64,000 nt of DNA. Source: Lysobacterales bacterium (GTDB taxonomy: Bacteria; Pseudomonadota; Gammaproteobacteria; Xanthomonadales; SZUA-5). The DNA is taken from the NCBI GenBank assembly GCA_022844135.1, contig JALHMG010000008.1, forward strand, positions 62,001 through 126,000, in the 5' to 3' direction. The notes under the pieces were generated by a model. That model made no database searches. It was given only the letters and a program-made list of their open reading frames with translations, and was not told the origin of the DNA. The translations under genes were made by a program, and so were the position numbers. Positions 8,446 through 18,242 of the stretch are shown here, in pieces (the first letter of the stretch is position 1; every line of letters starts with the position of its first letter).

Positions 8446-9784
8446 CTACAATTCGAACCCATTCCGGAACACGAACGTGGCGCTCAAGTCGTGTGCACCT
8501 ATATCCACCTGCGGCCCGCGAGCGAAACCGTCGAGATCGAACGGCGCCAGGCCCCCGGCTGGCGACACCAACCCCACTCGCAGCGCCGGCGAGTTGCTGC
8601 TCAAGCGCAGATTGCCGTTGGCCAAGTCCACAAACAGCGGATTGGCGCCGACGACATTGCCTGCGCTGGCACCGTTCGCTGTGCCCGTCAGGGATTGGTA
8701 CAAGTTGTTGTTGAGCCGAACCACGTTCGAGGTGCTGGCCAAACGTAAATCCGGTTGGATGTGGCCAAAAAACAAACTGTTGCTGATGAACACCTGCCCG
8801 ATGCTATCGGTGCTAACGTAGATGCCGGCTGCAGCATCGCCCGAGCCGGTATTGGAGTTGTTCGCGAAGGTGTTATTGGAAAGGAAAACCGGACCCTGCG
8901 ACGGCGCCCGCACCCGCAGCGCAGCTGCCGTGCCTTGCGCCGGATCGGTGTCGCTGATGCGATTGTTGTAGAAGCGCGAACTACGCAGCACGATGCGCCC
9001 ATTGCTGCCGCCCAGATTGTCGATTTGCACCGCACCGGCGGTAGCGCTGAAGGACGTCGACTGGTTGTTGTCGAAGTCGACATTCTCGATCAGGATCAAT
9101 CCGCTGAAATTACCCGCTCCGGTGACCCGCAAAGCCGACGCTCCGGTCTGGTTGGATCCGCCAACCAGACGAAATCCGGAGAATTCGTAGTTCACGTCGG
9201 CGCCATCCGGGCCAACGAACCCTGACAGATCGACGAGCCGTAGCGACGTGTTGGGCGCCGCGATCAGGCTAGCCCGCATATTTCATGAGGTCGCGATGAA
9301 ATGGCTTAGTTTCGTTGTTACAGCCGGGAAATCATCGAGTTGGTCGTACTGACAAAGTGTTCGCTGCCATTTCCTCGCTAACACGGCCCTCGCTCGTTCT
9401 TTGCGCCGGACTCTTCGTTGCTCGTCGTCCCAATGGAACAACCATTCCTCCTCCTCGCGCCTCGATTCCGGCGCAAAGCCCTTCGCGATCTTCCGCGTTC
9501 CCTCATGAAATATGCGGGCTAGTGCGCGCACCGCGCTGTCGAATTGTGCAGTTCGCATTCCAGCCTCCCGTCAGGCTGACGCCGCGGCCCTCGTCGTCGC
9601 TGATCGTGAAGCCATCCGCGGTCACGAATTCATCGGCGACGACGCGTACCTCGTCGGGCTGCTCGTTAAAGCGCGCTTGAAAGAGCGCCGTGTCGAGTTG
9701 CGCCAGGTTGCCGACGCAGAACACGGCCGAGTTTACTGAGGAGGCGCCGAAGGCTAATGCCAGGAACACAAATGATCGATACAT
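8446..9784 (-). pseudogene. Secreted beta-helix protein gene split by a 246-bp element
   Basis: The 5' part (9784 down to 9519) encodes a signal peptide (YRSFVFLALAFGASSVNSA) and an N-terminal region ending GGWNANCTIRQRGARTS. After the element at 9273-9518 the frame resumes at LIAAPNTSLRLVDLSGF and continues as a parallel-beta-helix protein (IENVDFDNNQSTSF, SSRFYNNRISD, NNTFANNSNTGSGD). It then shows a choice-of-anchor-Q-like stretch (PFDLDGFARGPQVDIGAHD) and the tail FVFRNGFEL. Removing the element plus one CTAG copy gives a continuous 362-residue protein. As it stands, the upstream part terminates just inside the element. Confidence 0.85.
9273..9518. mobile_element. MITE-like element, copy 1 (246 bp, inside the beta-helix gene)
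   Basis: The ends are perfect 18-bp inverted repeats CCCGCATATTTCATGAGG, flanked by CTAG on both sides (9269-9272 and 9519-9522), a 4-bp target duplication. Copy 2 at 24833-25078 has the same length and differs at only about six positions. No transposase is encoded, so it must be mobilised in trans. CTAG fits the YTAR target of IS5-type elements, but copy 2 used CTAT, so the family link is a guess. Confidence 0.88.
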
Positions 9785-10053
9785 GCTGAGTACTCGCAGT
9801 TGGGTCGGGTACTCGACAAACGGCAGCGCGAGGTGTTTCCCGCATAGGCAGTCTCGATGCCCGCAAAAAACGTTGCGTGTACGAGCACGCGGCTGCGTTG
9901 TCGGTATCGACCCTACTGAAATGCCGTCGCCATGCGCCTACCGTTTGCTCTAATTTTCGTGTCCCCAGCTGTCTTTGCGAGTCGGTTTGAGTGAGCCTGA
10001 GTCGTCGGCTTACGTCCAGGTTTATCGCAAAGGTCAGGTTGAGGATCTCTGCA

Positions 10054-11088
10054 GTGCGAACTTATTGGTGGGTCTTGCTGGCGGCCTGGCCGCTGTGGCT
10101 AAGCGCAGCGGCGTCGACGCCGCTCGTTCAGTTGTCCGGCAGCGCCGACGGCGAAGACGCCAACATTGGCTTGTACTTCGGTTATCGCGACCTCAACTTT
10201 CAGTTGGACTCCAGCATTTCGCAAGAAAGCTCGTTCGATCGGCTGGTGTTATTCGTCCCGCGCGCCACGGACGCCAACGACGCCACGCCCTTTCCGTCCA
10301 TTCAACTCAAGGCGGGCGAGCGATTCGACGAGCGGAATGTTTGGGGGAGCGAAGATGGCAGTGTGCTGATTCTGAAGATACAAAGCGCCGCCGGTGCACG
10401 CTGGATGTTTGTCGATACAGTTGACGCGCAGCGGCTCGGCGAACTGCCCGAGACCAGTATCGTCATCGAGGACAACCAGCTGAGCTGGTCCGACGTTCCG
10501 GCCGCGCTCGACCAGCGCCTGGCCGCGCTGTTTCCGCTCGACCCCTGGGAACGCTGGTTGTGGCCGCATCAGGAGGCGGCGATCCGCGACGCCCGCGCCA
10601 TTGTCGAAGAATGGCAAACCCAGGCGCAGAGCAACTTCAACTCCGAGGGCGTTGCCGCCGTGCGCGCTCTGATGAATGCCAAGGCACTGCCGATCGATCC
10701 CGAAGGCTTCGTCGGCGAATGGAAGGTGCGAAGCATTCAGGCCGATACCACCGATGTGTACGTTTATCGCTACTTCGACGCCAAAATCGAGCGCGCAGGC
10801 GCGCATCTGCGCCTCAGCAAAACCACCGGTTCGCAGCGCCGCCAGGGCATCCTTTACAGCAGTCGCGGCGGCAATGACGGCTTGATCTTCTTGGGCGGTG
10901 CGACGGTCAATGATGATCCACCGGTGGGGTACAGCCGCGCCGATGATCGGCCCGCTACGGAACCTGCCCAAAGCGACACCGTCGGTGTGCTCTACCAAAT
11001 TGCGCCCGATCACCTCTGGATCATTCTCGACGCGACCTGGGGCGTGGGTTTTGAGATTTACGAACTGAAGCGCGCGGGTGGCGCGTGA
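10054..11088 (+). CDS. Secreted DUF4893-like protein
   Basis: About 344 residues. GTG at 10054 is preferred: GAGG lies 9 bases upstream and it gives a neat signal peptide (RTYWWVLLAAWPLWLSAAA). The C-terminal half (GEWKVRSIQADTTDVYVYRY, SKTTGSQRRQGILYSS, FLGGATVNDDPPVGYSR, DTVGVLYQIAPDHLWIILDA) resembles DUF4893, a periplasmic family of unknown function. The N-terminal half looks like an extra beta-rich domain. It overlaps the next gene by 4 bases (GTGA), indicating an operon. Confidence 0.65.
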   Translation: MRTYWWVLLAAWPLWLSAAASTPLVQLSGSADGEDANIGLYFGYRDLNFQLDSSISQESSFDRLVLFVPRATDANDATPFPSIQLKAGERFDERNVWGSEDGSVLILKIQSAAGARWMFVDTVDAQRLGELPETSIVIEDNQLSWSDVPAALDQRLAALFPLDPWERWLWPHQEAAIRDARAIVEEWQTQAQSNFNSEGVAAVRALMNAKALPIDPEGFVGEWKVRSIQADTTDVYVYRYFDAKIERAGAHLRLSKTTGSQRRQGILYSSRGGNDGLIFLGGATVNDDPPVGYSRADDRPATEPAQSDTVGVLYQIAPDHLWIILDATWGVGFEIYELKRAGGA

Positions 11089-12305
11089 GGACCCTGCTGA
11101 TCGTGCTGGCGATCGTGGCTGCGCTGTTCGCTTTGCTGCTTGCGGCTATCGTGTTCTTCATGGGCGGTGGCTTCGATCGCTGGTCCGCCGAACGCGACGT
11201 CAAGCAGCGCGGCTACCGCGTCAGCGAGCCGATCGACATCGATGGTCTATGGCGAATGCAGCTCGCGCCGGGCTGGCGACGCGATACGTACCTGGAAACT
11301 CTTCCCGGCGGCGCCCTCATCGCCGGACCGCTGGGAACCTTGAACCGGCGCGAGCTGATCGAGCGCAACTTCGCTCGTGCCTACCTGGCGCTGGGTCGCT
11401 ATAGCCACATCGGTGGTACGGTGACATCGGCGACGGCCGACGTGCGCGTGCTCACGCCGGGCGCGCCGGCCTTTGACATCAACCCAAGCGGCGACGGCGC
11501 GCGAATGACCTGGCGCGAACATCAGCGCGACGAAGCCGGCGTGGCCTATGTGCCGACGAATGCATCCGCCGCCGATCTCGATCTCGGGCCTTGGGTGGTG
11601 TACTTGCGCACGCAACCCGGCGTCCGCGTCGAGGCCCGCGCCGACGGGCAAACCTACAACCTGGCGCAGCTTGCCGTGCTGGCGCGCGAGATGGCGCTTA
11701 GCGTGGAGCCGAACGCGTCCGCAATGGCGGCAGCGCTGGCGGACTATGATCGGCGCCACGGCGCTACACAGCTTGCCATCGACGCCTCGCGCGCGCTGGT
11801 GCAGCAGCACTTCGGGCTCAGTCGGCTCGGCAGCAGTTGGGACGAGGCGGTGAGCGAGCCGGGCGGAAGCTTTGTGTGGTCCAATCCCGATTCGGTGCAA
11901 ATCCTCTACCGCGTCGGCGCGGTAGCCAATCCGAAGGCGGAGGAGGCGCCAGCGCTACTCGCCAGGCTCTCGATCGACCCCAGCCGAGTCACCGACGCCA
12001 TGCGCGATAGCGCCCGCACCGCAATCGGCGGCGGCCCCGATTTGGAAATCATTGGCGTGTGGCGCGATGCCAATGGCGAAATGAGCTTCAACGGCATCCA
12101 GCATACCGGCGCCGACAACTTCTACGACAAATCAGTCCCGCTCGCCATCGCCGTGCTCCCACGACTTTCCTCCAACGAGCTGCCGCTCTTCCGGCTGCAG
12201 TCGTTCTCCTGGACCCAGACCAACGAAATCCGCGCGTTCCTCGAGGCCAGCGGCGCGATTCGTGCGGCCGCTGATGAGGGCCGTCCCATTTGGGCGGCTC
12301 AGTGA
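11085..12305 (+). CDS. Membrane-anchored protein of unknown function
   Basis: A 406-residue protein starting at GTG (overlap GTGA with the previous stop). One N-terminal membrane segment (TLLIVLAIVAALFALLLAAI) precedes a long periplasmic part. I do not recognise the family. The C-terminal 86 residues (IIGVWRDANGEMSFNGIQHT to EGRPIWAAQ) exist a second time as a relic at 7972-8232. GVWRDANG...SFNGIQ resembles lipocalin-like 'GTW' starts, but this is only suggestive. Probably works with the DUF4893-like protein, given the coupled translation. Confidence 0.7.
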   Translation: MRTLLIVLAIVAALFALLLAAIVFFMGGGFDRWSAERDVKQRGYRVSEPIDIDGLWRMQLAPGWRRDTYLETLPGGALIAGPLGTLNRRELIERNFARAYLALGRYSHIGGTVTSATADVRVLTPGAPAFDINPSGDGARMTWREHQRDEAGVAYVPTNASAADLDLGPWVVYLRTQPGVRVEARADGQTYNLAQLAVLAREMALSVEPNASAMAAALADYDRRHGATQLAIDASRALVQQHFGLSRLGSSWDEAVSEPGGSFVWSNPDSVQILYRVGAVANPKAEEAPALLARLSIDPSRVTDAMRDSARTAIGGGPDLEIIGVWRDANGEMSFNGIQHTGADNFYDKSVPLAIAVLPRLSSNELPLFRLQSFSWTQTNEIRAFLEASGAIRAAADEGRPIWAAQ

Positions 12306-12344
12306 ACACTGGGCTGATCTGACCGCAGCGGGCGTTCTGACGCT

Positions 12345-14603
12345 TTAGGGGCAACCCCCACCGCCGCTGCTTTCGAATCCACTGGCGAACACCACGCCGC
12401 CGCCGGGGTTCCAGACGGCCAGATTTGGGCTCGGCAAGCCGCCAGCGAAAGTGAATTTTCCGCCGACGATCAGGCGGCCATTGCTGCCGTGGAGCACGTT
12501 GACCTGGGACGTCTCGGGGTTACCGACGAAGCTATCGGACACGCCGTTGCTCGCACCGGCACCCAGGGATGCCAGGCTTGGTATCGCACGGACCAGGCGA
12601 TTGAAGTTCAAGGCGCCGACGTTGGCCTGGGTGCCGGCGCCGCCGGCATACATCGATACACCCAGTGCGCCGATGGCCAGTAGCGTGGCGTCGGTGCGGA
12701 AGAGCTGTGTTGCCGCCCATTGTTGCGTAGTCAGATCGAGCGTGCGCAGCGCGCGGCTGTTGCCGGGAATGATGGTGTCGGCGACGGTGCTGGCATAAAG
12801 CTGATTGCCGAGCAGCGCAAGGCCACTCATGGGTTCGACCGATGTACCGGGAACGGCGCTGAACGCGGTGCCGTCCCAGCGCGCGAAATTCAGCACCGGC
12901 ACGCCGCCGGCGCTGTCGAAATCGCCCGAGATGTAGAGCGAGCCGTTGTGGAAAACCATATCCCAGGGCGTCCCGTCGAGACCGCCCTTGCGAAAGCCGG
13001 CGGTCGCGCCACTGCCGAGCGGCTGCCAGGCGCTGCCGTCGAAGCGCGCAATGCCGTTGTACGTCGCACCGCCGTAAGTCCTGAAAATCGGTCCGCCAAG
13101 GGCAAATATGCCGAGCGGTGTGGCCAAGAGTTTCCGCACTTGGGGCCGAAAACTGTTCGGCCCGACGCCGACAAAAGTGCTGCCGGTCCAGCGCGCAACG
13201 CTGGCCATGCTTGATCCGTTGAAGCTGTCGAACTCGCCGCCGGCCCACAGCTCATCGCCAACAAAGGTCAATGCGCGCACGTTGCCGTCGAAACCTTCGC
13301 CAGCGCCGAACGCTTGCCACGCGGTTCCATTCCAACAGGCGATGCTGCGCGCAGGCGTGGTCGCGGTCTGACGGAAATCGCCGCCGGCAATGATTGCGTT
13401 GCCGCGCGTGGTGATGGCGTAGACATGTCCATCGATGCCGTTGCCAGTATTGCTTCCGAGCGAACTCCAACCGCTCGACAATGCGGCGATACCGCTGATG
13501 CGCTGCGCGCCGATGCGACGAAAACCGCCGCCGACGAAAAGCTGTCCGCCGCCGCTCGCGAACGCAAACGGCCGCGACTCTGGACGCGTGCTCGCCGGGT
13601 TTTGCCACACGCCCGCATTGAAGCGCGCAAATAATGGTGTGGCGATGCTCCCGGCAGTATCGAAATTGCCGCCCACATACAGGCCATCTCCAGAAGCGTG
13701 CAGCGCATCGACGCCGACGCGTACGCCCAGACTGTGGGAGATACCACCTGCCAACGTCGACCAGGTGCCGCCGACCACGTTGTAGCGCACGAGATGGTTC
13801 GCGGTTTGGCCGTTGAACGTGACGAAGTCGCCAGCGGCGAACACCTCGCCGCCGTGCGCCGTCAGTTTGTTGACCCAATTGATAAGACCGCCAGCCGGAA
13901 CAGCGTTCAAGTCCTGCCAGGCCGAGCCGCTGAAGCGCGCCACCGAGCTGAGCGTCGTGCCGCTGACGCTCATGGACTGACCAGCGACGTAAAGTTGCCC
14001 GCCCGATTGGGTCAAGTCCAAAACGGAGCCGGAGAATCCGCCGACCGACGCAATGCTCGCGCTAATCCGCGCCAGACCATTGGCGCTAACGCCGCCAACG
14101 GCGCTGAAGTGGCCGCCCACGTACACATCGCTCCCGATGACTTCGACGGCGTTGATGTAGCTGCCCGACACGAAGCCGGGAATCGACCACTGATTGCTCG
14201 TCAAGTCGTACCGCGCCAAGTGCGAGGCGGGCAAGCCGCCAGCGCTCAAAAACTCACCGCCCACCCACAGCGAGTCGCCCGACACCGCCAGCGCGCGCAC
14301 GGTGTTGCTGATGCCGGGGCCGAACGCGAACCACTGCTGCGCGCTGGGGCTGAAAAGCGCCAGACTGTTCGCTGGCGTATTGCCGCACTGGCTGAAACTG
14401 CCGCCGACCACAATCTCGCCGCCTGGCAGGCGCTCGATCGCAAAAACAGTGCCGTTACAGCCGTTGTCGAAACCGGAGAATCGTGTCCAGTCGCCCGATT
14501 CGCTCTGCGCGAACGCGCCAGTCGACAGGCTCGCGAACAGCCAAGGCGCAAGTGCGCCTCGCGTCGCCCGGGCCAGATGCGAAAGCATTGAAATGATTCC
14601 CAT
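12345..14603 (-). CDS. Secreted beta-propeller-like protein with GFE tail
   Basis: A 752-residue exported protein whose signal peptide ends near FASLSTGAFAQ. It carries roughly a dozen repeats of about 45-55 residues of the type VGG(E/D/N)F..AGG..A..LARYD...W, for example LWVGGEFLSAGGLPASHLAR, VYVGGHFSAVGGVSANGLAR and LWAGGEFDSFNGSSMASVAR. This is a delta-60/kelch-like propeller pattern. It ends NPGGGVVFASGFESSGGGGCP, a GFE-type tail with a Gly-rich extension and a penultimate Cys. An alternative start is ATG at 14587. It converges with the gene at 11085-12305, 39 bases away. Confidence 0.8.
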   Translation of the reverse strand: MGIISMLSHLARATRGALAPWLFASLSTGAFAQSESGDWTRFSGFDNGCNGTVFAIERLPGGEIVVGGSFSQCGNTPANSLALFSPSAQQWFAFGPGISNTVRALAVSGDSLWVGGEFLSAGGLPASHLARYDLTSNQWSIPGFVSGSYINAVEVIGSDVYVGGHFSAVGGVSANGLARISASIASVGGFSGSVLDLTQSGGQLYVAGQSMSVSGTTLSSVARFSGSAWQDLNAVPAGGLINWVNKLTAHGGEVFAAGDFVTFNGQTANHLVRYNVVGGTWSTLAGGISHSLGVRVGVDALHASGDGLYVGGNFDTAGSIATPLFARFNAGVWQNPASTRPESRPFAFASGGGQLFVGGGFRRIGAQRISGIAALSSGWSSLGSNTGNGIDGHVYAITTRGNAIIAGGDFRQTATTPARSIACWNGTAWQAFGAGEGFDGNVRALTFVGDELWAGGEFDSFNGSSMASVARWTGSTFVGVGPNSFRPQVRKLLATPLGIFALGGPIFRTYGGATYNGIARFDGSAWQPLGSGATAGFRKGGLDGTPWDMVFHNGSLYISGDFDSAGGVPVLNFARWDGTAFSAVPGTSVEPMSGLALLGNQLYASTVADTIIPGNSRALRTLDLTTQQWAATQLFRTDATLLAIGALGVSMYAGGAGTQANVGALNFNRLVRAIPSLASLGAGASNGVSDSFVGNPETSQVNVLHGSNGRLIVGGKFTFAGGLPSPNLAVWNPGGGVVFASGFESSGGGGCP

Positions 14604-14756
14604 GTTATGCGTTTGGTTGGACGTTGCAACAGCAGATGCGATTCCGTGGCGAATCCCGCCAGCTCGCCGCTATGAACGCATCGACTGGCGGGTTCGATTG
14701 CGCTTTTGCATTACTCGATTGCACCAGCACCCGTTGGCCATCACTTGGAGCAGCAA

Positions 14757-15263
14757 ATGAACCGCAGCACGCTATTCGCAGCAGCGTTGTTATCGAGCAC
14801 CCTTTGCATTGCGCAAACGGCTTCGCCAGACGCGGCACTCATGGTTCTGGGCCTGACGCAGCATCGCGGACAGACCATGATCGACAAGGAAATCGTGCCG
14901 GCGTTCGAACGCAAATTTGCCGAGACCTGTCCACCGGGCGGCACGCGGCTGACCGTGGATCTCGACAGCTTTCGCGGCGACGATGAGGCGATGTCGGCGT
15001 TTATTGCCAGCGAGGTGAGCGACCCCAGCAATCGTGCGTTGGGTTCGCTGCTCCACGTGCTCAGAAACGAATGCGACGACGACGCTGGCCGCGCGGCCGT
15101 GAATACGCAATTGAAAGAAGTACGCGTGCGACACGAGCGCGGTCTGCCCGCCCCGCAAGCGGCGTTAGCTGATGGCACGCTGGCCATCACGGTGGACATC
15201 CTGCAACGCAAACCGCCGACCGTGCAGCAAATTGAAGTTGAGCTGACGAAGGCTCTGAACTGA
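14757..15263 (+). CDS. Small secreted protein, unknown function
   Basis: A 168-residue product with a signal peptide (NRSTLFAAALLSSTLCIAQ), two cysteines in the mature part (ETCPPGGTRLTVDLDSFRGD and HVLRNECDDD) and a charged helical C-terminus (IEVELTKALN). TTGGAG lies 6 bases before the ATG. It lies 68 bases upstream of the sigma-factor gene on the same strand, so it may belong to that module. I do not recognise the family. Confidence 0.65.
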   Translation: MNRSTLFAAALLSSTLCIAQTASPDAALMVLGLTQHRGQTMIDKEIVPAFERKFAETCPPGGTRLTVDLDSFRGDDEAMSAFIASEVSDPSNRALGSLLHVLRNECDDDAGRAAVNTQLKEVRVRHERGLPAPQAALADGTLAITVDILQRKPPTVQQIEVELTKALN

Positions 15264-15331
15264 CGCGCTGCGGTGACCGCGATACCCGGCCTCTGGCATG
15301 CTGCGCGCATCAAGGCGCACGGAGGGCGTGG

Positions 15332-15880
15332 GTGGACGCAGACATCACGGCGCTGCTGGCGCGCGCGCGCGGCGGCGATGAAAACGCCTACAGTGCGGTG
15401 GTGGTGGAGCTTTACGAGCAGCTCAAGCGCATGGCGCGCCTGCAACGGCGGCGCGCAGGCGGCGCCACGCTCGAGACCACGGGCCTGGTGCACGAAGGTT
15501 ATCTGCGAATTCGCGAGTGGAGCCGCCAGGTGCCGGGCGACCGCGGCCACTTTCTGCGGCTGGCGGCGACCGTGATGCGCCAGGTCTTGTGCGAGCACGC
15601 GCGCCGGCGTCTGGCGCAAAAACGCGGCGGCGGCGCGGCGCCCGTCGATCTTAACGAGGACATGGTGGCTGAACTGGCGGAGGCTGAGCAGTTCGTGGCG
15701 CTCGACGATGCGCTCAAGGATTTGAAGCACTCGCATCCGGCGCTGGCGCAGGTGATCGAGTGTCGCTTCTTCCTGGGATTGAGCGAGCAGGAAACCGCCG
15801 AGGCCATGGACACCTCGCTGCGCTCGGTGCAGCGCTACTGGAGCCAGGCGCGCGCGCACCTGACCGGCGAGCTGTCGTGA
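15332..15880 (+). CDS. ECF-type sigma factor (TIGR02999-like), module 1
   Basis: A 182-residue sigma-70-family factor: region 2 (DITALLARARGGDENAYSAV then RRAGGATLETTGLVHEGYLR), the conserved HFLRLAATVMRQVLCEHARR, RLAQKRGGGAAPVDL, and region 4 (CRFFLGLSEQETAEAMDTSL then RSVQRYWSQARAHL). This ECF subgroup is typically encoded beside a Ser/Thr kinase rather than a classical anti-sigma factor. GTG start, with GGAGGG 5 bases upstream. It overlaps the kinase gene by 4 bases (GTGA), implying coupled translation. Confidence 0.9.
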   Translation: MDADITALLARARGGDENAYSAVVVELYEQLKRMARLQRRRAGGATLETTGLVHEGYLRIREWSRQVPGDRGHFLRLAATVMRQVLCEHARRRLAQKRGGGAAPVDLNEDMVAELAEAEQFVALDDALKDLKHSHPALAQVIECRFFLGLSEQETAEAMDTSLRSVQRYWSQARAHLTGELS

Positions 15881-18078
15881 TCCGCGCCGATTTTCTGGTT
15901 CCCGGCGGCGCGCTAGCAGGCGCGCTGGCGCGGCACATCGATCGACGCCGCAGCGTCGGTGAGCGCGTCGGTTCCTATCGCCTTATGGCGCTGATCGGCC
16001 AGGGCGGCATGGGCGAGGTGTGGCGCGCCGAGCGCGATGACGGCGCCTACCAGCAAACGGTCGCGATCAAGTTCGCGACGCTGGCGAATGCGCGCTCGGG
16101 CCGGGTGCTGCTGGAGCACGAGCGGCAGTTGCTCGCGGGCCTGGAACATCCGCACATCGCGCGCGTGGTCGATGGCGGCACCAGCAGCGACGGCGATGTT
16201 TGGTTTGCGATGGCCTGGATTGATGGCGCGCCGCTCGATCGCGCATTGACATCGCTGACGCTGGACGCGCGTCTGCGCCTGTTCGACCAACTGTGCGCCG
16301 CGGTGGCCTATGCGCACCGGCGGCTGGTGATCCACCGCGACATCAAGCCAAGCAGCGTGCTGGTGGATGCGCGCGGCGCGCATCTGCTCGATTTCGGCAT
16401 CGCCAGTTGGCTGGATCGCGATCGCGATGAGTCGGCGGGCTTTTCTACGCCGCAGTGGGCGAGTCCGGAACAGAGGGCTGGAAGTGCCGTCAGCACCGCC
16501 TCCGATGTGTATCAGCTCGGACGATTGCTGGCGATGCTGCTCGACCCTGCAAAGCCGTCCGCGTCCGATGCTACGCAACGGGTCCATAGCGAAGCATCGA
16601 GCCCGCCGAAGCTGCCGCCCGGGCCGCTGACATCGGTGGTGCGCAAAGCTACCGCCAGCGCGCCGCAGGAGCGTTACGCCACCGTCGATGCTCTGGCCGA
16701 GGACGTGCAGCGTTATCGCGATGGCCGCGAGGTGCAGGCGCACGGCGGCGGCCTCGTCTATGGCGCTGGCTTGTTCGTACGCCGCTGGCGCTATTCGCTG
16801 GCCGCTCTGGCGTTGGCGCTGCTGATTGCCATCGGCGGCACGGTGGCGGCCTTCGTTCGCGTACAGGCGGCGCGCGGCGATGCCGAGCGCGAAGCCGCGC
16901 GCGCCCAGCGTGTAGCCGATTTCCTCGAACGCATTCTGATCGAAGGCTCGCCAACCCGAGCGGGCGGCGAGCGGCCGACCGTCGATGCGCTGTTGGTGCA
17001 GGCCGAAGCGCGCATCGATAACGACTTTGGCGATCAGCCGGCGCTGCGCGCGCGCCTTCTTGGCCTGCTGGCGCGCGTGCACATCGAGCACGAAGCGCAT
17101 GGCCGCGCCGCGCCGTTGCTGCGCGAAGCAGTTGCCATCGACGGCGACGCTGCGCGCGAGCCCGAAGCGCTGCGGCGGCTGATGATGTATGGCGCCGCGC
17201 TGCATCAGATGGGCGAGAGCGCCGCCGGTTTGCGCGCGCTGCAGGCCGCGCAGGCGCGCGCGAACGATCTGGATTTGACGCTGCGCAATCAGATCGAGCG
17301 CAACCTGACGCAGGTGCAATACCAGATGGGCGATGTGCAGCGCGCCATCGAGGGCATGCGAACGGCGAGCGAGCGCGTAGAGCGCGAGCGACCGGCTAGT
17401 TCGCTGCTGGTGGCCAATTTGATCAACCTCGGTCAATTCGAAGCCGCTGCGGGCCACGACTCAGCGACCGAGACCTTGACGCGTGCTTATGAACTCAGCC
17501 AGCGCGTCAACGGCGCCGAACATCCGCACACGCTGCTGGCGGGCATGACCAACGTAACCAGCCTGGGCGCACGCGGCGATCATGCACGCGCCGTGGCGCT
17601 CGGCAAAGAGTTGGCGCGGCGCGTACGCCTCGTATTCGGCGATCCGAGCGCGCATTACGCGAACGCGCTGATGGCGCTTGGCTACGCGCAAGAGCGAGCC
17701 GGCCTGCTGGATGCGGCAACGACGACCTACGAGCGATCGCTCGCCGGCTGGCACGCGCTGCCCGAGGGCAGCGATCTCAACAGCGTGACCGTGCTGCAGC
17801 AATTGGGCGACATCGCCATGGCGAAGGGCGATACGCGGCGCGCCATCGAACACTATCGCGAGATGCTGGCGCGCAACGCAGCCGATCGCCACGCCGCCGA
17901 TCCCGATCTCGGCCAACGTCCGCTCAGGCTCGCCAAAGCGTTGATCGCTGCAGGCGGGTGTGGCGAGATAGCGGGTCTGCTGGCGCAGGCTCGCGATCGA
18001 TCCGCGCGAGCACCGGACGGGCACGCCGTACACAGCCTGTTGGCCGAGGTCGAGGGCGAATGTCCCGTTGCCGATTGA
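15877..18078 (+). CDS. Ser/Thr protein kinase with TM and TPR-like sensor, module 1
   Basis: A 733-residue protein. The kinase domain (about 33-290) has the glycine loop GQGGMGEV, an active-site lysine in VAIKFA, the catalytic loop HRDIKPSSVL, DFG in LLDFGIA and SPEQ in the activation segment, so it should be active. One membrane segment (YSLAALALALLIAIGGTVAA, about 306-326) precedes about 400 residues of helical TPR-like repeats outside the membrane. GTG start overlaps the sigma gene. By analogy with similar pairs, it probably senses a signal through the TPR part and modifies the sigma factor or associated proteins; the target is unproven. Confidence 0.9.
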   Translation: MIRADFLVPGGALAGALARHIDRRRSVGERVGSYRLMALIGQGGMGEVWRAERDDGAYQQTVAIKFATLANARSGRVLLEHERQLLAGLEHPHIARVVDGGTSSDGDVWFAMAWIDGAPLDRALTSLTLDARLRLFDQLCAAVAYAHRRLVIHRDIKPSSVLVDARGAHLLDFGIASWLDRDRDESAGFSTPQWASPEQRAGSAVSTASDVYQLGRLLAMLLDPAKPSASDATQRVHSEASSPPKLPPGPLTSVVRKATASAPQERYATVDALAEDVQRYRDGREVQAHGGGLVYGAGLFVRRWRYSLAALALALLIAIGGTVAAFVRVQAARGDAEREAARAQRVADFLERILIEGSPTRAGGERPTVDALLVQAEARIDNDFGDQPALRARLLGLLARVHIEHEAHGRAAPLLREAVAIDGDAAREPEALRRLMMYGAALHQMGESAAGLRALQAAQARANDLDLTLRNQIERNLTQVQYQMGDVQRAIEGMRTASERVERERPASSLLVANLINLGQFEAAAGHDSATETLTRAYELSQRVNGAEHPHTLLAGMTNVTSLGARGDHARAVALGKELARRVRLVFGDPSAHYANALMALGYAQERAGLLDAATTTYERSLAGWHALPEGSDLNSVTVLQQLGDIAMAKGDTRRAIEHYREMLARNAADRHAADPDLGQRPLRLAKALIAAGGCGEIAGLLAQARDRSARAPDGHAVHSLLAEVEGECPVAD

Positions 18079-18085
18079 CTGGCCC

Positions 18086-18109
18086 GGACATGTCATGAGG
18101 GAACGCCGA
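18086..18109. mobile_element. Solo end of the MITE family
   Basis: The sequence CCCGGACATGTCATGAGGG followed by AACGC matches the right-hand end of the MITE family (copy 3 begins CCCGGACATTTCATGAGGG then AACGC). The rest of the element and the opposite end are absent nearby. It is a decayed remnant starting 8 bases after the kinase stop codon. Confidence 0.6.
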
Positions 18110-18138
18110 AGAACGAGCGATTCAGGCGCTTGACGTGG

Positions 18139-18156
18139 GTCGCGCCATGGCGCGAC
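18139..18156. repeat. Palindromic repeat GTCGCGCCATGGCGCGAC
   Basis: A perfect 18-base palindrome. Related sequences are at 3486-3608 (three units) and 20591. Downstream bases ACGCTTTTGCTATTCCCG are also shared, in inverted orientation, with the copy near 20575-20600. It fits a dispersed extragenic palindromic repeat. Confidence 0.65.
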
Positions 18157-18242
18157 GCTTTTGCTATTCCCGCTCGGCGACTGAAGGATTCTTGCCGCGA
18201 CTATTGATCCGGCACGACATCCGCAATCAGCGCCGTCTACTC

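Noticed and set aside
9283-9558. Protein-like frame spanning MITE copy 1
   Set aside because: It has no own start or ribosome site. Noted as a frame-conservation finding, not listed as a gene.
15913-17457. 514-codon open frame on the minus strand within the kinase gene
   Set aside because: It is antisense to a well-supported kinase; high GC suppresses stops; the product is low-complexity R/A/H/Q-rich.
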